From: Tepidibacter formicigenes DSM 15518
GTDB taxonomy: Bacteria > Bacillota > Clostridia > Peptostreptococcales > Peptostreptococcaceae
Length of the DNA stretch: 42,782 nt
Assembly: GCF_900142235.1 (NCBI RefSeq)
Contig: NZ_FRAE01000019.1
Location: forward strand, 1-42,782
Direction of reading: 5' to 3'
Position numbers and translations under genes: made by a program. How positions within the stretch are numbered: position 1 is the stretch's first letter; each line of letters starts with the position of its first letter. Positions 23,620 to 32,633 of the stretch are shown here, piece by piece. Under the pieces are notes generated by a model, which was not told the DNA's origin, did not search any database, and worked only from the letters and a program-made list of their open reading frames with translations.

Positions 23620-24567
23620 ATGAGAAAAAAAGCATTAGTAACAGGGTGTGCTGGATTTATTGGATCTCACTTATGTGAAAAACTTATTAAGGAAGGATTC
23701 CATGTTATAGGTATAGATTGTTTTACTGATTATTATTCTAAGTCAATAAAGAAGTCAAATTTATCTTTATTAATATCAAATCCTAATTTTATTTTTATAG
23801 AGGGAGATTTAATTAAAATTTCATTAAAAGAATATTTAAAAGATGTAGAGTTTATTTTTCACCAGGCAGGACAGCCTGGGGTTCGGGGAAGTTGGGGAAA
23901 AGAATTTGATGTTTATATAGATAATAATATTTTTGCAACACAGATTCTTTTAGAAGAAGCTAAAGATTATAATATTAAAAAGTTTGTTTATGCTTCATCA
24001 TCTTCTGTTTATGGTAATACAAATATACTTCCTATGAAAGAATCGCAATTACCTGAACCTTTTTCACCTTATGGAGTTACAAAATTAGCAGCAGAACAAT
24101 TATGTCATCTTTATTATGAAAATTATGGTTTACCAGTTATATCTCTTAGATATTTTACTGTATTTGGTCCAAGACAAAGACCTGAAATGGCTATTAGTTC
24201 ATTTATAAGATCAATGTTTAATGATAAAGAATTAGTTGTATATGGAGATGGAAATCAAGTTAGAGATTTTACTTATATAGATGATATAGTAAGTGCTAAT
24301 TTATTAGCTGCTTACTCAGATATTAAAGGAGAAGTATTTAATGTAGCTAGTCAAAATCCTGTAAAACTAATAGATGTAATATATATGTTAGAAAAAATAA
24401 TAGGAAAAAAAGCTATAATAAACTTTAAGGAAAGTCAAAAAGGAGATGTAAAAGATACTTATGGTGATATAAGTAAAATAAAAAAAATGTTAGGATATAA
24501 TCCTTATTTTGATATTGAAAAAGGATTAGCAAATCATGTTAAGTATATGGAAAAGCTGAAAATATGA
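23620..24567 (+). CDS. NAD-dependent sugar-nucleotide epimerase (YtcB-like)
   Basis: The 315-aa extended short-chain dehydrogenase has the NAD motif GCAGFIGS (GxxGxxG, residues 9-15), the catalytic serine in YASSSSVYG, and Y151-x3-K155 in SPYGVTKLA. RYFTVFGPRQRPEMAIS is typical of UDP-glucose/UDP-glucuronate 4-epimerases. With the UDP-glucose dehydrogenase at the other end of this cluster it would supply UDP-glucuronate and UDP-galacturonate for a spore glycan (inference). I chose the ATG at 23620; the GTG at 23611 lies in the ribosome site AAGGGGGTGAT. Confidence 0.88.
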   Translation: MRKKALVTGCAGFIGSHLCEKLIKEGFHVIGIDCFTDYYSKSIKKSNLSLLISNPNFIFIEGDLIKISLKEYLKDVEFIFHQAGQPGVRGSWGKEFDVYIDNNIFATQILLEEAKDYNIKKFVYASSSSVYGNTNILPMKESQLPEPFSPYGVTKLAAEQLCHLYYENYGLPVISLRYFTVFGPRQRPEMAISSFIRSMFNDKELVVYGDGNQVRDFTYIDDIVSANLLAAYSDIKGEVFNVASQNPVKLIDVIYMLEKIIGKKAIINFKESQKGDVKDTYGDISKIKKMLGYNPYFDIEKGLANHVKYMEKLKI

Positions 24568-24684
24568 ATTTTAATATATTAACAATCACACTTATAAAGC
24601 AAATGAATATAATATAATGACAAGAGAGAAATACAAATAAAATTAATATTAATTTTAAAATCGCTTTTAAGGGGGAATTTGATA

Positions 24685-24921
24685 ATGAAATATCAAGAAA
24701 AATATGTTGGTTCTAAGGAAGAATTATTTACATTTTTAAAAGAAAATTATTCTAAATTAATGAAGGATTTACTTGAAATAGAAGGCAAAAAGGTAAAAAT
24801 ACCTGAAGATAAGGAATTAGAGTATAAAATAAAATATGAAAATGATGAATTCGAAGGGTCATATGCTGTTAAAATAACTTGGGTAAATAAAGAAGAATTT
24901 GAAGAAGATGATGAATTCTAG
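24685..24921 (+). CDS. Small acidic protein in the spore-coat cluster
   Basis: The 78-aa protein (MKYQEKYVGSKEELFTFLKE) is rich in Glu and Lys, with a predicted helix followed by a beta-rich acidic C-terminus (ENDEFEGSYAVKITWV, then EEFEEDDEF). I recognise no family. An AAGGGGG site precedes the ATG. Upstream, ACA-15-AATATAATA is a weak sigma-K-type match (24614-24640), suggesting sporulation expression with its neighbours. Confidence 0.65.
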   Translation: MKYQEKYVGSKEELFTFLKENYSKLMKDLLEIEGKKVKIPEDKELEYKIKYENDEFEGSYAVKITWVNKEEFEEDDEF

Positions 24922-24936
24922 CAATAAAATTAGTAT

Positions 24937-24955
24937 GGGGGAGTAATCCCCCTAT
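24937..24955 (+). terminator. GC-rich hairpin before the cotS genes
   Basis: GGGGGA, loop GTAA, TCCCCC, followed by an A/T-rich but not pure T stretch. It is either a weak terminator or an attenuator between the 78-aa gene and the first CotS-type gene. Confidence 0.5.
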
Positions 24956-24979
24956 TGTTATATTTAAGGAGGAAATGAA

Positions 24980-25999
24980 ATGGAAGATATAAAAGGTGTT
25001 TTAGATAAATATGATATAGAGGTTATCAACATTAAACTAGAGTCTTATAAAGGAAAGAAGGGAGTTTGGTGGGTTAAAACTCCATATGATTACAAAATAT
25101 TAAAAAAGCAATCTTTTTCAGATAAAACTTTAGAATTTATAATTGATGCAGTAGAGCATCTTACTAGGAATGGGGTTTATATACCTGAGATAATAAAAAC
25201 TAAAGATGGAAATAAATATGCTTTAATAGATGGAACATGCTATGTATTGAGCCAGGCTATTCAAGGCAAAACACTTAATTACTCAACTTCAGAAAATATA
25301 AAAAGAATAGTTCAGGAGTTAGCTAATTTTCATAAAGGCTCTAAAGGATTTAAACCATCTGAGAATTATAAAACTAGAACACATCTTGGGCTTTGGATAG
25401 ATAAGTACAAAGATGAAATGAATAAAATTAAAAAGTACTATGATATGGAAGTTTCAAATAGTTATCATTCTGAATTTGGAAGGATTATATTAAATGAATT
25501 CCCTCATTTTTATAATAGAATTGAAACAGCAGTGAATGGATTTGATGAACCCCATTATCATAAATGGGTTAATGAAGTTAAAAATACTGGAGGATTATGT
25601 CATCAAGACTTTACAGCTGGAAATCTTGTACTAGCAGATTCAGGTAATTTATATGTATTAGATACAGACTCTCTTACTGTTGACATACCTTTAAGAGATA
25701 TAAGAAAAATATTAAATAAAATAATGAAAAGAAAAAATGGTGGATGGGATTATGAATTAACTAAAGATATTCTAAGATGGTATCAAATGAAGAATCCTCT
25801 TGAAGATTATCAATGGGAAGTATTAAAACCTACTTTAACATATCCTCATTTATTTTCAGGTATTATGAGAAAATACTATGAAAAAAGAGAAAAAACTTGG
25901 ACTGAAGCTAAATATGTAAAAAGGTTAAAAGAAATGATAGATATTGAAAAATCAGTAGAGCCTATTATAAAAAATTTCAATGATATTATTCCTGTTTAA
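24980..25999 (+). CDS. CotS-family spore coat protein (kinase fold), copy 1
   Basis: The 339-aa protein belongs to the CotS/CotI/YtaA family, which has an aminoglycoside-phosphotransferase-like fold. The catalytic-loop motif HQDFTAGN (H208, D210, N215) and the metal-binding VLDTDS (D228, D230) are present. The C-terminal half has SGIMRKYYEKREKTW, as in CotS proteins. B. subtilis CotS is an inner-to-outer coat component; an enzyme activity is plausible but unproven. The ATG has an AAGGAGG site. First gene of a cotS-cotS-glycosyltransferase operon. Confidence 0.9.
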   Translation: MEDIKGVLDKYDIEVINIKLESYKGKKGVWWVKTPYDYKILKKQSFSDKTLEFIIDAVEHLTRNGVYIPEIIKTKDGNKYALIDGTCYVLSQAIQGKTLNYSTSENIKRIVQELANFHKGSKGFKPSENYKTRTHLGLWIDKYKDEMNKIKKYYDMEVSNSYHSEFGRIILNEFPHFYNRIETAVNGFDEPHYHKWVNEVKNTGGLCHQDFTAGNLVLADSGNLYVLDTDSLTVDIPLRDIRKILNKIMKRKNGGWDYELTKDILRWYQMKNPLEDYQWEVLKPTLTYPHLFSGIMRKYYEKREKTWTEAKYVKRLKEMIDIEKSVEPIIKNFNDIIPV

Positions 26000-26021
26000 C
26001 TATTAAGAGGGGGATCATAAA

Positions 26022-27014
26022 ATGGAAAATTTAATCAATTTAGCAAAGAGTGTACTGTCAAACTATAATATTAATCCTGATAATATAAAAATAATTCAAA
26101 ATAGTGGATTGAAAACTCTTTGGAAGTTTAATTGTAAGGACAAAACTATGTGTTTGAAGAGATTAAGACATAGCAAAGAAAAAGCATTATTTTCAGTAAA
26201 TGCACAAATTAATGTTTACAATAATGGAGGACATGTTCCAAAAGTTTATTTAAATTCTAATAACAATCCTATTACAGAATATAATGAACAATTATTTGTT
26301 TTGTATGAATGGATAGATGGTAGAGATTTATATTTTAATAATCCTACAGACTTTAGATTGGCACTAGAAGGTTTAGCAAAATTTCATATAGCATCTAGAG
26401 GATATGTACCTCCTAAAGGAGCTAAAATTTCATCTAAACTTGGAAGATGGAATGAGCAGTATGAGTCTATGAAAAAAAGAATGCTTAAATGGAAAGAAGA
26501 AGCTAAAAACAATTTAAGTAATATTTCTCATAAAAGCTATTATGAAAATATAGATTCAATTATAAATATTGCAGATATGGCATTAAATGGTTTAGAAAAA
26601 TCAGCATATAAAGACTTAACAAATATAGAATTGAGTAAATCAACTTTATGTCATCAAGATTTTGGTGAAGGTAATGTTATTTTTTCTGGAACAGAGTCTT
26701 ATGTTATAGATCTTGATGGAGCAACTTATGATTTAGTTATAAGAGATTTAAGAAAAATCATAGGAAAAAGAATGCAAAAACGTGGGAAGTGGCAAGAAGA
26801 AATTATAAATACCATATTAAATTGGTATGAAAAAAATAATAAATTATCATTAGAAGAAAAAGAAATATTAAAAATTGATTTATTATATCCTCACTGGTTT
26901 TTTGGAGAAGTAAAGAATTTATATAAGAAGAATAAATATTTAAGTCCTAATAAAATAGAAAGAATTGCAGAACTAGAGAAAAGTAAAGTTAGAATTTTAA
27001 AAAATTTGTTCTAG
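26022..27014 (+). CDS. CotS-family spore coat protein (kinase fold), copy 2
   Basis: This 330-aa paralogue of the preceding gene has the same order of motifs: KTLWKFNCKDKTMCLKRLRH near the N-terminus (Lys equivalent to the ATP-binding lysine), the catalytic loop LCHQDFGEGNV (H211, D213, N218) and YVIDLDGATYD (D230, D232). It ends with an YPHWFFGEVKNLYKKNK segment typical of CotS. The two copies are only moderately similar, so the duplication is old. An AGAGGGGGAT site precedes the ATG. It starts 22 nt after copy 1 and ends 13 nt before the glycosyltransferase. Confidence 0.9.
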   Translation: MENLINLAKSVLSNYNINPDNIKIIQNSGLKTLWKFNCKDKTMCLKRLRHSKEKALFSVNAQINVYNNGGHVPKVYLNSNNNPITEYNEQLFVLYEWIDGRDLYFNNPTDFRLALEGLAKFHIASRGYVPPKGAKISSKLGRWNEQYESMKKRMLKWKEEAKNNLSNISHKSYYENIDSIINIADMALNGLEKSAYKDLTNIELSKSTLCHQDFGEGNVIFSGTESYVIDLDGATYDLVIRDLRKIIGKRMQKRGKWQEEIINTILNWYEKNNKLSLEEKEILKIDLLYPHWFFGEVKNLYKKNKYLSPNKIERIAELEKSKVRILKNLF

Positions 27015-27027
27015 AGAGGAGAATGCT

Positions 27028-28173
27028 ATGAAAATTGCTTTTGTTTGTACAGAAAAGCTTCCGGTTCCTCCAGTTCTAGGAGGAGCTATTCAAATATATA
27101 TAGAAGGAGTATTACCTATTTTGTCAAAGCATCATGAAATAACTGTTTTTAGTTTGCAAAATAGCAATCTTCCTAATGTAGAGAAAAAAGGTAATGTAAA
27201 GTATATTAGAGTAAAAGGAAGAACTCGAACTGAATATGTTAATAATGTCAGGGATGAACTTACAGATGAATTTGATCTTGTTCATGTATTTAATAGACCT
27301 CGATGGGTACCTATATTAAGTAAATCTTTACCTAATACTGCTTTTAGCTTAAGTCTTCATAATGAAATGATGTTACCTAAAAAAATAGATTCTCAAATGG
27401 GGCAAGAGTGTGTAGATAGGGTAGAGTTTATTACTACTGTAAGCAAATTTATAGCTGATGGAGTAAAAAGTTTGTATCCAAGTGCTGAAAATAAATTAAA
27501 GCCAGTTTATTCAGCTACAGATGCAAATAAGATAAAACCATTTTGGAGTGAGGATGTTATACAGGATAGAATAAATATGAGAAAGCAATATGGACTTGAA
27601 AATTCGAAAGTTATTCTTTATGTAGGTAGATTATCTGTAAAGAAAGGTCCACATGTTTTAGTTGAGGCTATGAAAGAAGTAATGGATTCTCATCCAAATA
27701 CTTCATTAGTGTTTGTAGGAAGTAAATGGTATGGCAATAATGCTACAGATGAGTATATAAAGAAATTACAAAATGAAGCGAAAGGATTAAAAAATCCAGT
27801 TGTTTTTACTGGTTTTTTAACTCCATATGAAATACCTAAATATTATAATATAGGAGATATATTTGTATGTACATCTCAATGGGAAGAACCTCTTGCAAGA
27901 GTACACTATGAAGCCATGGCAGCAGGTCTTCCTATTATAACTACTGACCGTGGTGGAAATGCTGAAGTTATAGAAGAAGGAGTTAATGGATTTGCAATTA
28001 AAGACTATGACAATCCTCAGGCTTTTGCAAAACATATTAAATATCTTTTAGATAATGAAGATGAAGCAATCAATATGGGGAAAATGGGAAGAAAGTTTGC
28101 AGTAGAAAAGCATAATTGGGAAATAATAGCAAATAGACTTTTAAAACTTTTTGAAAGCATAAAAGGCTGTTGA
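27028..28173 (+). CDS. GT4 glycosyltransferase (CotSA/YtcC-like)
   Basis: The 381-aa GT-B enzyme has an N-terminal acceptor domain with PVPPVLGGAIQIYIEGVLP and a C-terminal sugar-nucleotide domain with ILYVGRLSVKKGPHVLVEAM and the E-x7-E region EEPLARVHYEAMAAGLPIIT. No signal peptide or membrane segment is seen, so it acts in the mother-cell cytosol, probably glycosylating a coat component. CotSA sits next to cotS in B. subtilis, matching this context. The ATG has a GAGAGGAG site. Its last codons and stop lie inside a palindromic terminator. Confidence 0.9.
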   Translation: MKIAFVCTEKLPVPPVLGGAIQIYIEGVLPILSKHHEITVFSLQNSNLPNVEKKGNVKYIRVKGRTRTEYVNNVRDELTDEFDLVHVFNRPRWVPILSKSLPNTAFSLSLHNEMMLPKKIDSQMGQECVDRVEFITTVSKFIADGVKSLYPSAENKLKPVYSATDANKIKPFWSEDVIQDRINMRKQYGLENSKVILYVGRLSVKKGPHVLVEAMKEVMDSHPNTSLVFVGSKWYGNNATDEYIKKLQNEAKGLKNPVVFTGFLTPYEIPKYYNIGDIFVCTSQWEEPLARVHYEAMAAGLPIITTDRGGNAEVIEEGVNGFAIKDYDNPQAFAKHIKYLLDNEDEAINMGKMGRKFAVEKHNWEIIANRLLKLFESIKGC

Positions 28174-28192
28174 TGTATCAACAGCCTTTTAT
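28159..28192. terminator. 16-bp perfect palindromic terminator spanning two stop codons
   Basis: ATAAAAGGCTGTTGAT (28159-28174), loop GT, and its exact inverse (28177-28192). Each arm encodes Lys-Gly-Cys-stop, so both convergent proteins end in IKGC. Confidence 0.88.
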
Positions 28193-29485
28193 ATACCCTT
28201 TTCCAATTGAATAATAATTTATATTATTTTTTTCAACTTTTTTAATATCTAACACATTTCTACCATCTATAATAAATGGATTTTTCATTTTTTTCTTAAC
28301 AACTTCTAAATCTATATTTGAGAATTCTTTCCAATCAGTACATATAATCATAGATGAAGAATCTAATAAGGTATCATATAAATTATCAAAGTACTGTATA
28401 TCAGGGAATAATTTTTTTATTTCATTTGAAGCCATTGGATCATAAGCTTTAATAACAGCACCTTTTTTCAATAATTCTTCAATTATATATAGAGAAGGAG
28501 ATTCTCTAATATCATCAGTTTCACTTTTAAATGTAAGTCCTAATATAGATATTATTTTTCCTTTTATATCCTTATATTCATCTAATAATACCTTAACAGG
28601 TAGTATTCTTTGATATTCATTTACTTTTATAGCACTCTTAACTATTTTAAAATCAGAACCGTATCTTTCACCAATTTTCACCAAACCTATAGTATCCTTT
28701 GGAAAACAAGATCCTCCAAATCCAATTCCTGGTTTTAGAAATTGAGGAGATATTCTTTTGTCTAGTCCTAAGGCATAAGAGATAGTATCAATATCTGCTC
28801 CAACTTTATTACATAAATTTGCTATTTCATTTATAAAAGAAATTTTTGTTGATAAAAATGCATTAGAAGCATACTTTATTAACTCTGCTGTTTCTGGTGT
28901 AGTAAATATAGTAACAATTTTAAAGGGCTCATATAATTTTTTTATAATATCTTTAGCTTTTTCACTATCATGTCCAATTACTATTCTATCTCCATGTAAA
29001 AAATCATATATTGCTTTTCCTTCTCTTAAAAATTCTGGATTAGAAACAACGTCAAAATTTTTAGGATTTACTCCATTTTCTATAAGAAGTTTTTTCACAT
29101 ATTTCTGAGATCCAACAGGTACTGTACTTTTATTAACTATAACCTTATATTCATTAATAAAACTAGAGATTTCATTAATTACATTTGTAATTTGACTCAT
29201 ATCTACATTTCCATCTTTTGTAGATGGAGTTCCTACTGCAATAAAAATAACATCTGATTTATTTACACCTTCTTTTAAATTATCTGTAAATAAAATACTT
29301 TTAGAATTTAAGCTTTTATTTAGTAATTCATTGAGGCCTTCTTCAAATATTGTTGGTATACCTTTATTTAATTTTTTAATTTTTTCAATATTTTTTTCTA
29401 CACAAATTACTTTATTGCCCATTTTTGAGAAGACAACAGAAGTAATTAACCCTACATATCCACCACCTATAACACAAATATTCAT
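28178..29485 (-). CDS. UDP-glucose 6-dehydrogenase (YtcA/TuaD-like)
   Basis: The 435-aa enzyme oxidises UDP-glucose to UDP-glucuronate with two NAD. Motifs: NAD site CVIGGGYVGLITSVV, VNKSTVPVGS, VSNPEFLREGKAI, the catalytic cysteine C260 in GIGFGGSCFPKD, and LGLTFKSETDDIRESPS. The frame opens at 29515, but the ATG at 29485 has a GAAGGTGA site 5 nt upstream and starts right at the NAD fold. A partial sigma-K-like element (CACC, then CATATAATG) lies upstream. B. subtilis ytcA, from the same family, is GerE-dependent and lies with ytcB and ytcC. Confidence 0.93.
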   Translation of the reverse strand: MNICVIGGGYVGLITSVVFSKMGNKVICVEKNIEKIKKLNKGIPTIFEEGLNELLNKSLNSKSILFTDNLKEGVNKSDVIFIAVGTPSTKDGNVDMSQITNVINEISSFINEYKVIVNKSTVPVGSQKYVKKLLIENGVNPKNFDVVSNPEFLREGKAIYDFLHGDRIVIGHDSEKAKDIIKKLYEPFKIVTIFTTPETAELIKYASNAFLSTKISFINEIANLCNKVGADIDTISYALGLDKRISPQFLKPGIGFGGSCFPKDTIGLVKIGERYGSDFKIVKSAIKVNEYQRILPVKVLLDEYKDIKGKIISILGLTFKSETDDIRESPSLYIIEELLKKGAVIKAYDPMASNEIKKLFPDIQYFDNLYDTLLDSSSMIICTDWKEFSNIDLEVVKKKMKNPFIIDGRNVLDIKKVEKNNINYYSIGKGYIKGC

Positions 29486-29527
29486 TAAATTCACCTTCTT
29501 AGCTGTCAAATTCATTGTTAGTCTATA

Positions 29528-29544
29528 AGTAGTGTAACACTACT
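29528..29544. promoter_or_regulatory. 17-bp perfect palindrome, candidate operator
   Basis: AGTAGTGT-A-ACACTACT lies between the divergent UDP-glucose dehydrogenase and hutU genes, 133 bp before hutU. It stands out in this AT-rich DNA. A partial match (TAGTGTA) occurs upstream of hutH at about 14576-14582. No clean promoter is visible nearby. Confidence 0.5.
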
Positions 29545-29676
29545 ATATAAACATTATATGGAAAATATAATTTAGGGTGATAAATTAGACGTTTTATAGA
29601 CGGCAAATTTATATAATTTAAAAAAGTGAATTTTTAGATTATTGTGGCAAATATATTTTTAGAGGGGGAGTTTTTT

Positions 29677-31704
29677 ATGATATCTAATATTGATATTTCA
29701 AATGCTATGACAATAAAGCTTGATAATGAATTACCAAAAATGCCTAAATTTATTGAAGGAATAAGAAGGGCACCTAAAAGAGAATTTACTTTAAATAAGT
29801 TTGAAACTGAACTTGCATTAAAAAATGCACTTAGATATATACCGGAAGAATTTCATGAAAAATTAGCACCTGAGTTTTTAGATGAGCTTTTAACTAGAGG
29901 AAGAATTTATGGATATAGATTTAGACCAGAAGGAAATATAAAAGGAAAATCAATAGATGAATATAAAGGAAAGTGCATAGAAGGAAAAGCTTTCCAAGTT
30001 ATGATAGATAATAATTTAGATTTTGATATAGCACTTTATCCTTATGAGCTTGTTACTTATGGAGAAACTGGACAAGTTTGTCAAAATTGGATGCAATATA
30101 GACTTATAAAAAAATACCTTGAAGAATTAACAGTAGATCAAACATTAGTTATTCAATCTGGACATCCTGTTGGTCTTTTTAAATCTCATCCAAATGCTCC
30201 AAGGGTTATAATAACTAATGCTTTAATGATTGGTATGTTTGATAATCAGGAAAACTTTAATAGAGCCATGGCTCTTGGGGTTGCAAATTATGGACAAATG
30301 ACTGCTGGAGGATGGATGTACATAGGGCCACAAGGAATAGTACATGGTACATACTCTACAATACTTAATGCAGGAAGATTAATGCTTGGAGTACCTCAAG
30401 ATGGAGATTTAAGAGGAAAATTATTTGTAACATCAGGTCTTGGAGGAATGAGTGGAGCACAAGGAAAGGCTGTTGAAATATCAAATGGAGTTGGAATAAT
30501 AGCAGAGGTTGATTACTCTAGAATCCAAACTAGATATAATCAAGGCTGGGTAAGTAAAATTACTAATTCTTGTGAAGAAGCTTTTAAAATTGCTAAAGAT
30601 TATATGGAAAAAGAAGAACCTTGTGCAATAGCTTATCATGGAAATATAGTAGATTTACTTGAATATGCAGTTAATAATGATATAAAAATAGATTTATTAT
30701 CAGATCAAACTTCTTGCCATGCTGTTTATGATGGAGGATATTGTCCTCAAGGGCTTACATTTGAAGAAAGAACGAATCTTTTAGGAAAAGATAAGTCTAA
30801 ATTTAAGGAACTTGTTGATAATACATTAAGACATCACTTTGAATTAATAAAAGAGCTTACTAAAAAAGGAACATATTTCTTTGATTATGGAAATAGCTTT
30901 ATGAAGGCAGTGTATGATGCAGGAGTTAAGGAAATTGCCAAAAATGGTGTAGATGAAAGAGATGGATTTATATTCCCGTCTTATGTAGAGGATATATTAG
31001 GACCTCAATTATTTGATTTTGGATATGGACCATTTAGATGGGTATGCTTAAGTGGTAGTGAAGAAGATTTATTAAAAACAGATAAAGCAGCTATGGATTG
31101 TATAGATCCAGATAGAAGATACCAAGATAGAGACAATTATATTTGGATAAGAGATGCTCATAAAAACAAATTAGTAGTTGGAACTAAGGCAAGAATACTT
31201 TATCAAGATGCAATGGGAAGAACAAGAATAGCTCTTAAGTTTAATGAAATGGTAAGAAAAGGGGAAATAGGCCCTGTAATGCTAGGAAGAGATCATCATG
31301 ATGTTTCAGGAACAGATTCTCCATTTAGAGAAACTTCTAATATAAAAGATGGAAGTAATATAATGGCAGATATGGCAACTCACTGTTTTGCAGGAAATGC
31401 AGCTAGAGGTATGAGCCTTATAGCACTTCACAATGGTGGAGGAGTTGGTATTGGTAAAGCTATAAATGGTGGATTTGGAATGGTTCTTGATGGAAGTCAA
31501 AGGGTTGATGATATATTAAGATTAGCTATGCCATGGGATGTTATGGGAGGAGTTGCAAGACGTGCTTGGGCTAGAAATCAAAACTCTATAACTACAAGTA
31601 TTGAATATAATGAAATGAATAAAGGAACAGATCATATAACTCTTCCTTATATAGCAAGTAATGAGTTAGTGAAAAGTATTGTTGAAAAAGCTTTTGAAAA
31701 ATAA
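29677..31704 (+). CDS. hutU: Urocanate hydratase
   Basis: The 675-aa enzyme hydrates urocanate to 4-imidazolone-5-propionate using bound NAD. SGLGGMSGAQGKAVEISNGV is the NAD-binding Gly-rich segment, and DQTSCHAVYDGGYCPQGLTF and GDHHDVSGTDSPFRETSN-like regions (RDHHDVSGTDSPFRETS) are active-site signatures. It is the long (~675-aa) form rather than the ~555-aa Bacillus form. The ATG at 29677 has a GAGGGGGAG site; the open frame further upstream has none. First gene of hutU-ftcD-hutI-fchA. Confidence 0.95.
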   Translation: MISNIDISNAMTIKLDNELPKMPKFIEGIRRAPKREFTLNKFETELALKNALRYIPEEFHEKLAPEFLDELLTRGRIYGYRFRPEGNIKGKSIDEYKGKCIEGKAFQVMIDNNLDFDIALYPYELVTYGETGQVCQNWMQYRLIKKYLEELTVDQTLVIQSGHPVGLFKSHPNAPRVIITNALMIGMFDNQENFNRAMALGVANYGQMTAGGWMYIGPQGIVHGTYSTILNAGRLMLGVPQDGDLRGKLFVTSGLGGMSGAQGKAVEISNGVGIIAEVDYSRIQTRYNQGWVSKITNSCEEAFKIAKDYMEKEEPCAIAYHGNIVDLLEYAVNNDIKIDLLSDQTSCHAVYDGGYCPQGLTFEERTNLLGKDKSKFKELVDNTLRHHFELIKELTKKGTYFFDYGNSFMKAVYDAGVKEIAKNGVDERDGFIFPSYVEDILGPQLFDFGYGPFRWVCLSGSEEDLLKTDKAAMDCIDPDRRYQDRDNYIWIRDAHKNKLVVGTKARILYQDAMGRTRIALKFNEMVRKGEIGPVMLGRDHHDVSGTDSPFRETSNIKDGSNIMADMATHCFAGNAARGMSLIALHNGGGVGIGKAINGGFGMVLDGSQRVDDILRLAMPWDVMGGVARRAWARNQNSITTSIEYNEMNKGTDHITLPYIASNELVKSIVEKAFEK

Positions 31705-31727
31705 ATTTTAATTAGGAGGGTGTGAAG

Positions 31728-32624
31728 ATGGCTAAGATAGTACAATGTGTTCCAAATTTTAGTGAAGGTAGAGATTTAGAAAAAATAGAAAAAATAGTTG
31801 AGCCACTTAGAGGAAAAGAAGGTGTTAAGCTTTTAAATTATGAAGCAGATAAAGATTATAATAGAGTTGTTGTAACTGTAATTGGAGAGCCTGAAGCTGT
31901 AAAAAATGCTATTATTGAATCAATAGGAGTAGCGACTGCTGTTATTGATATGACAAAACATGAAGGACAGCATTCTAGAATGGGAGCTACAGATGTAGTA
32001 CCTTTTATTCCTATTAAGGGAATGAGTATGGATGAAGCTGTACAGCTTTCAAAGGAAACTGCAAAGGAAGTTTGGAAAAGATATAATATACCAGTATTTT
32101 TATATGAAAAAGCAGCAACAAAACCTGAAAGAGAAAATTTAGCCACAGTTAGAAAGGGACAATTTGAGGGAATGCCTGAAAAACTTAAAGATCCTAATTG
32201 GAATCCCGATTTTGGAAATAATAACATACATCCTACAGCTGGAGTTACAGCTATTGGAGCAAGAATGCCTCTTATTGCTTATAACATAAATTTAGATACA
32301 AGTAATATAGAAATAGCTAAAAAAATTGCAAAATGCATAAGACATTCAAGTGGAGGATTAAGATTTGTAAAAGCAGGACCTGTTGAGATACCAGAAAGAG
32401 GAATAGTTCAAGTCACAATGAATTTAACTGATTATACTAAGACTGCAATGTATAGAGCTTTTGAAATGGTAAAAATGGAAGCAAGAAGATATGGTGTAAA
32501 TGTTCTTGGAAGTGAAATAGTTGGACTCGTTCCTATGGAAGCTTTGGCTGATACAGCAGCTTATTATTTAGGACTAGAAAACTTTGGTATGGATAAAATC
32601 TTAGAATCAGGACTTATGGAGTAG
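31728..32624 (+). CDS. ftcD: Glutamate formimidoyltransferase
   Basis: The 298-aa enzyme moves the formimino group from N-formiminoglutamate to tetrahydrofolate. It begins MAKIVQCVPNFSEGRDLEKI, a diagnostic N-terminus, and contains EGQHSRMGATDVVPFIPIKG and the C-terminal EIVGLVPMEALADTAAYYLG. It corresponds to the transferase half of mammalian FTCD; the cyclodeaminase half is the separate fchA gene here. The ATG at 31728 lies 7 nt after AGGAGGG; an in-frame GTG at 31722 is too close. hutI follows without a gap. Confidence 0.95.
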   Translation: MAKIVQCVPNFSEGRDLEKIEKIVEPLRGKEGVKLLNYEADKDYNRVVVTVIGEPEAVKNAIIESIGVATAVIDMTKHEGQHSRMGATDVVPFIPIKGMSMDEAVQLSKETAKEVWKRYNIPVFLYEKAATKPERENLATVRKGQFEGMPEKLKDPNWNPDFGNNNIHPTAGVTAIGARMPLIAYNINLDTSNIEIAKKIAKCIRHSSGGLRFVKAGPVEIPERGIVQVTMNLTDYTKTAMYRAFEMVKMEARRYGVNVLGSEIVGLVPMEALADTAAYYLGLENFGMDKILESGLME

Positions 32625-32633
32625 GTGATTGAA

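Noticed and set aside
31856-32227. 123-codon open frame antisense to ftcD
   Set aside because: A shadow of a well-conserved enzyme gene with no start signal.
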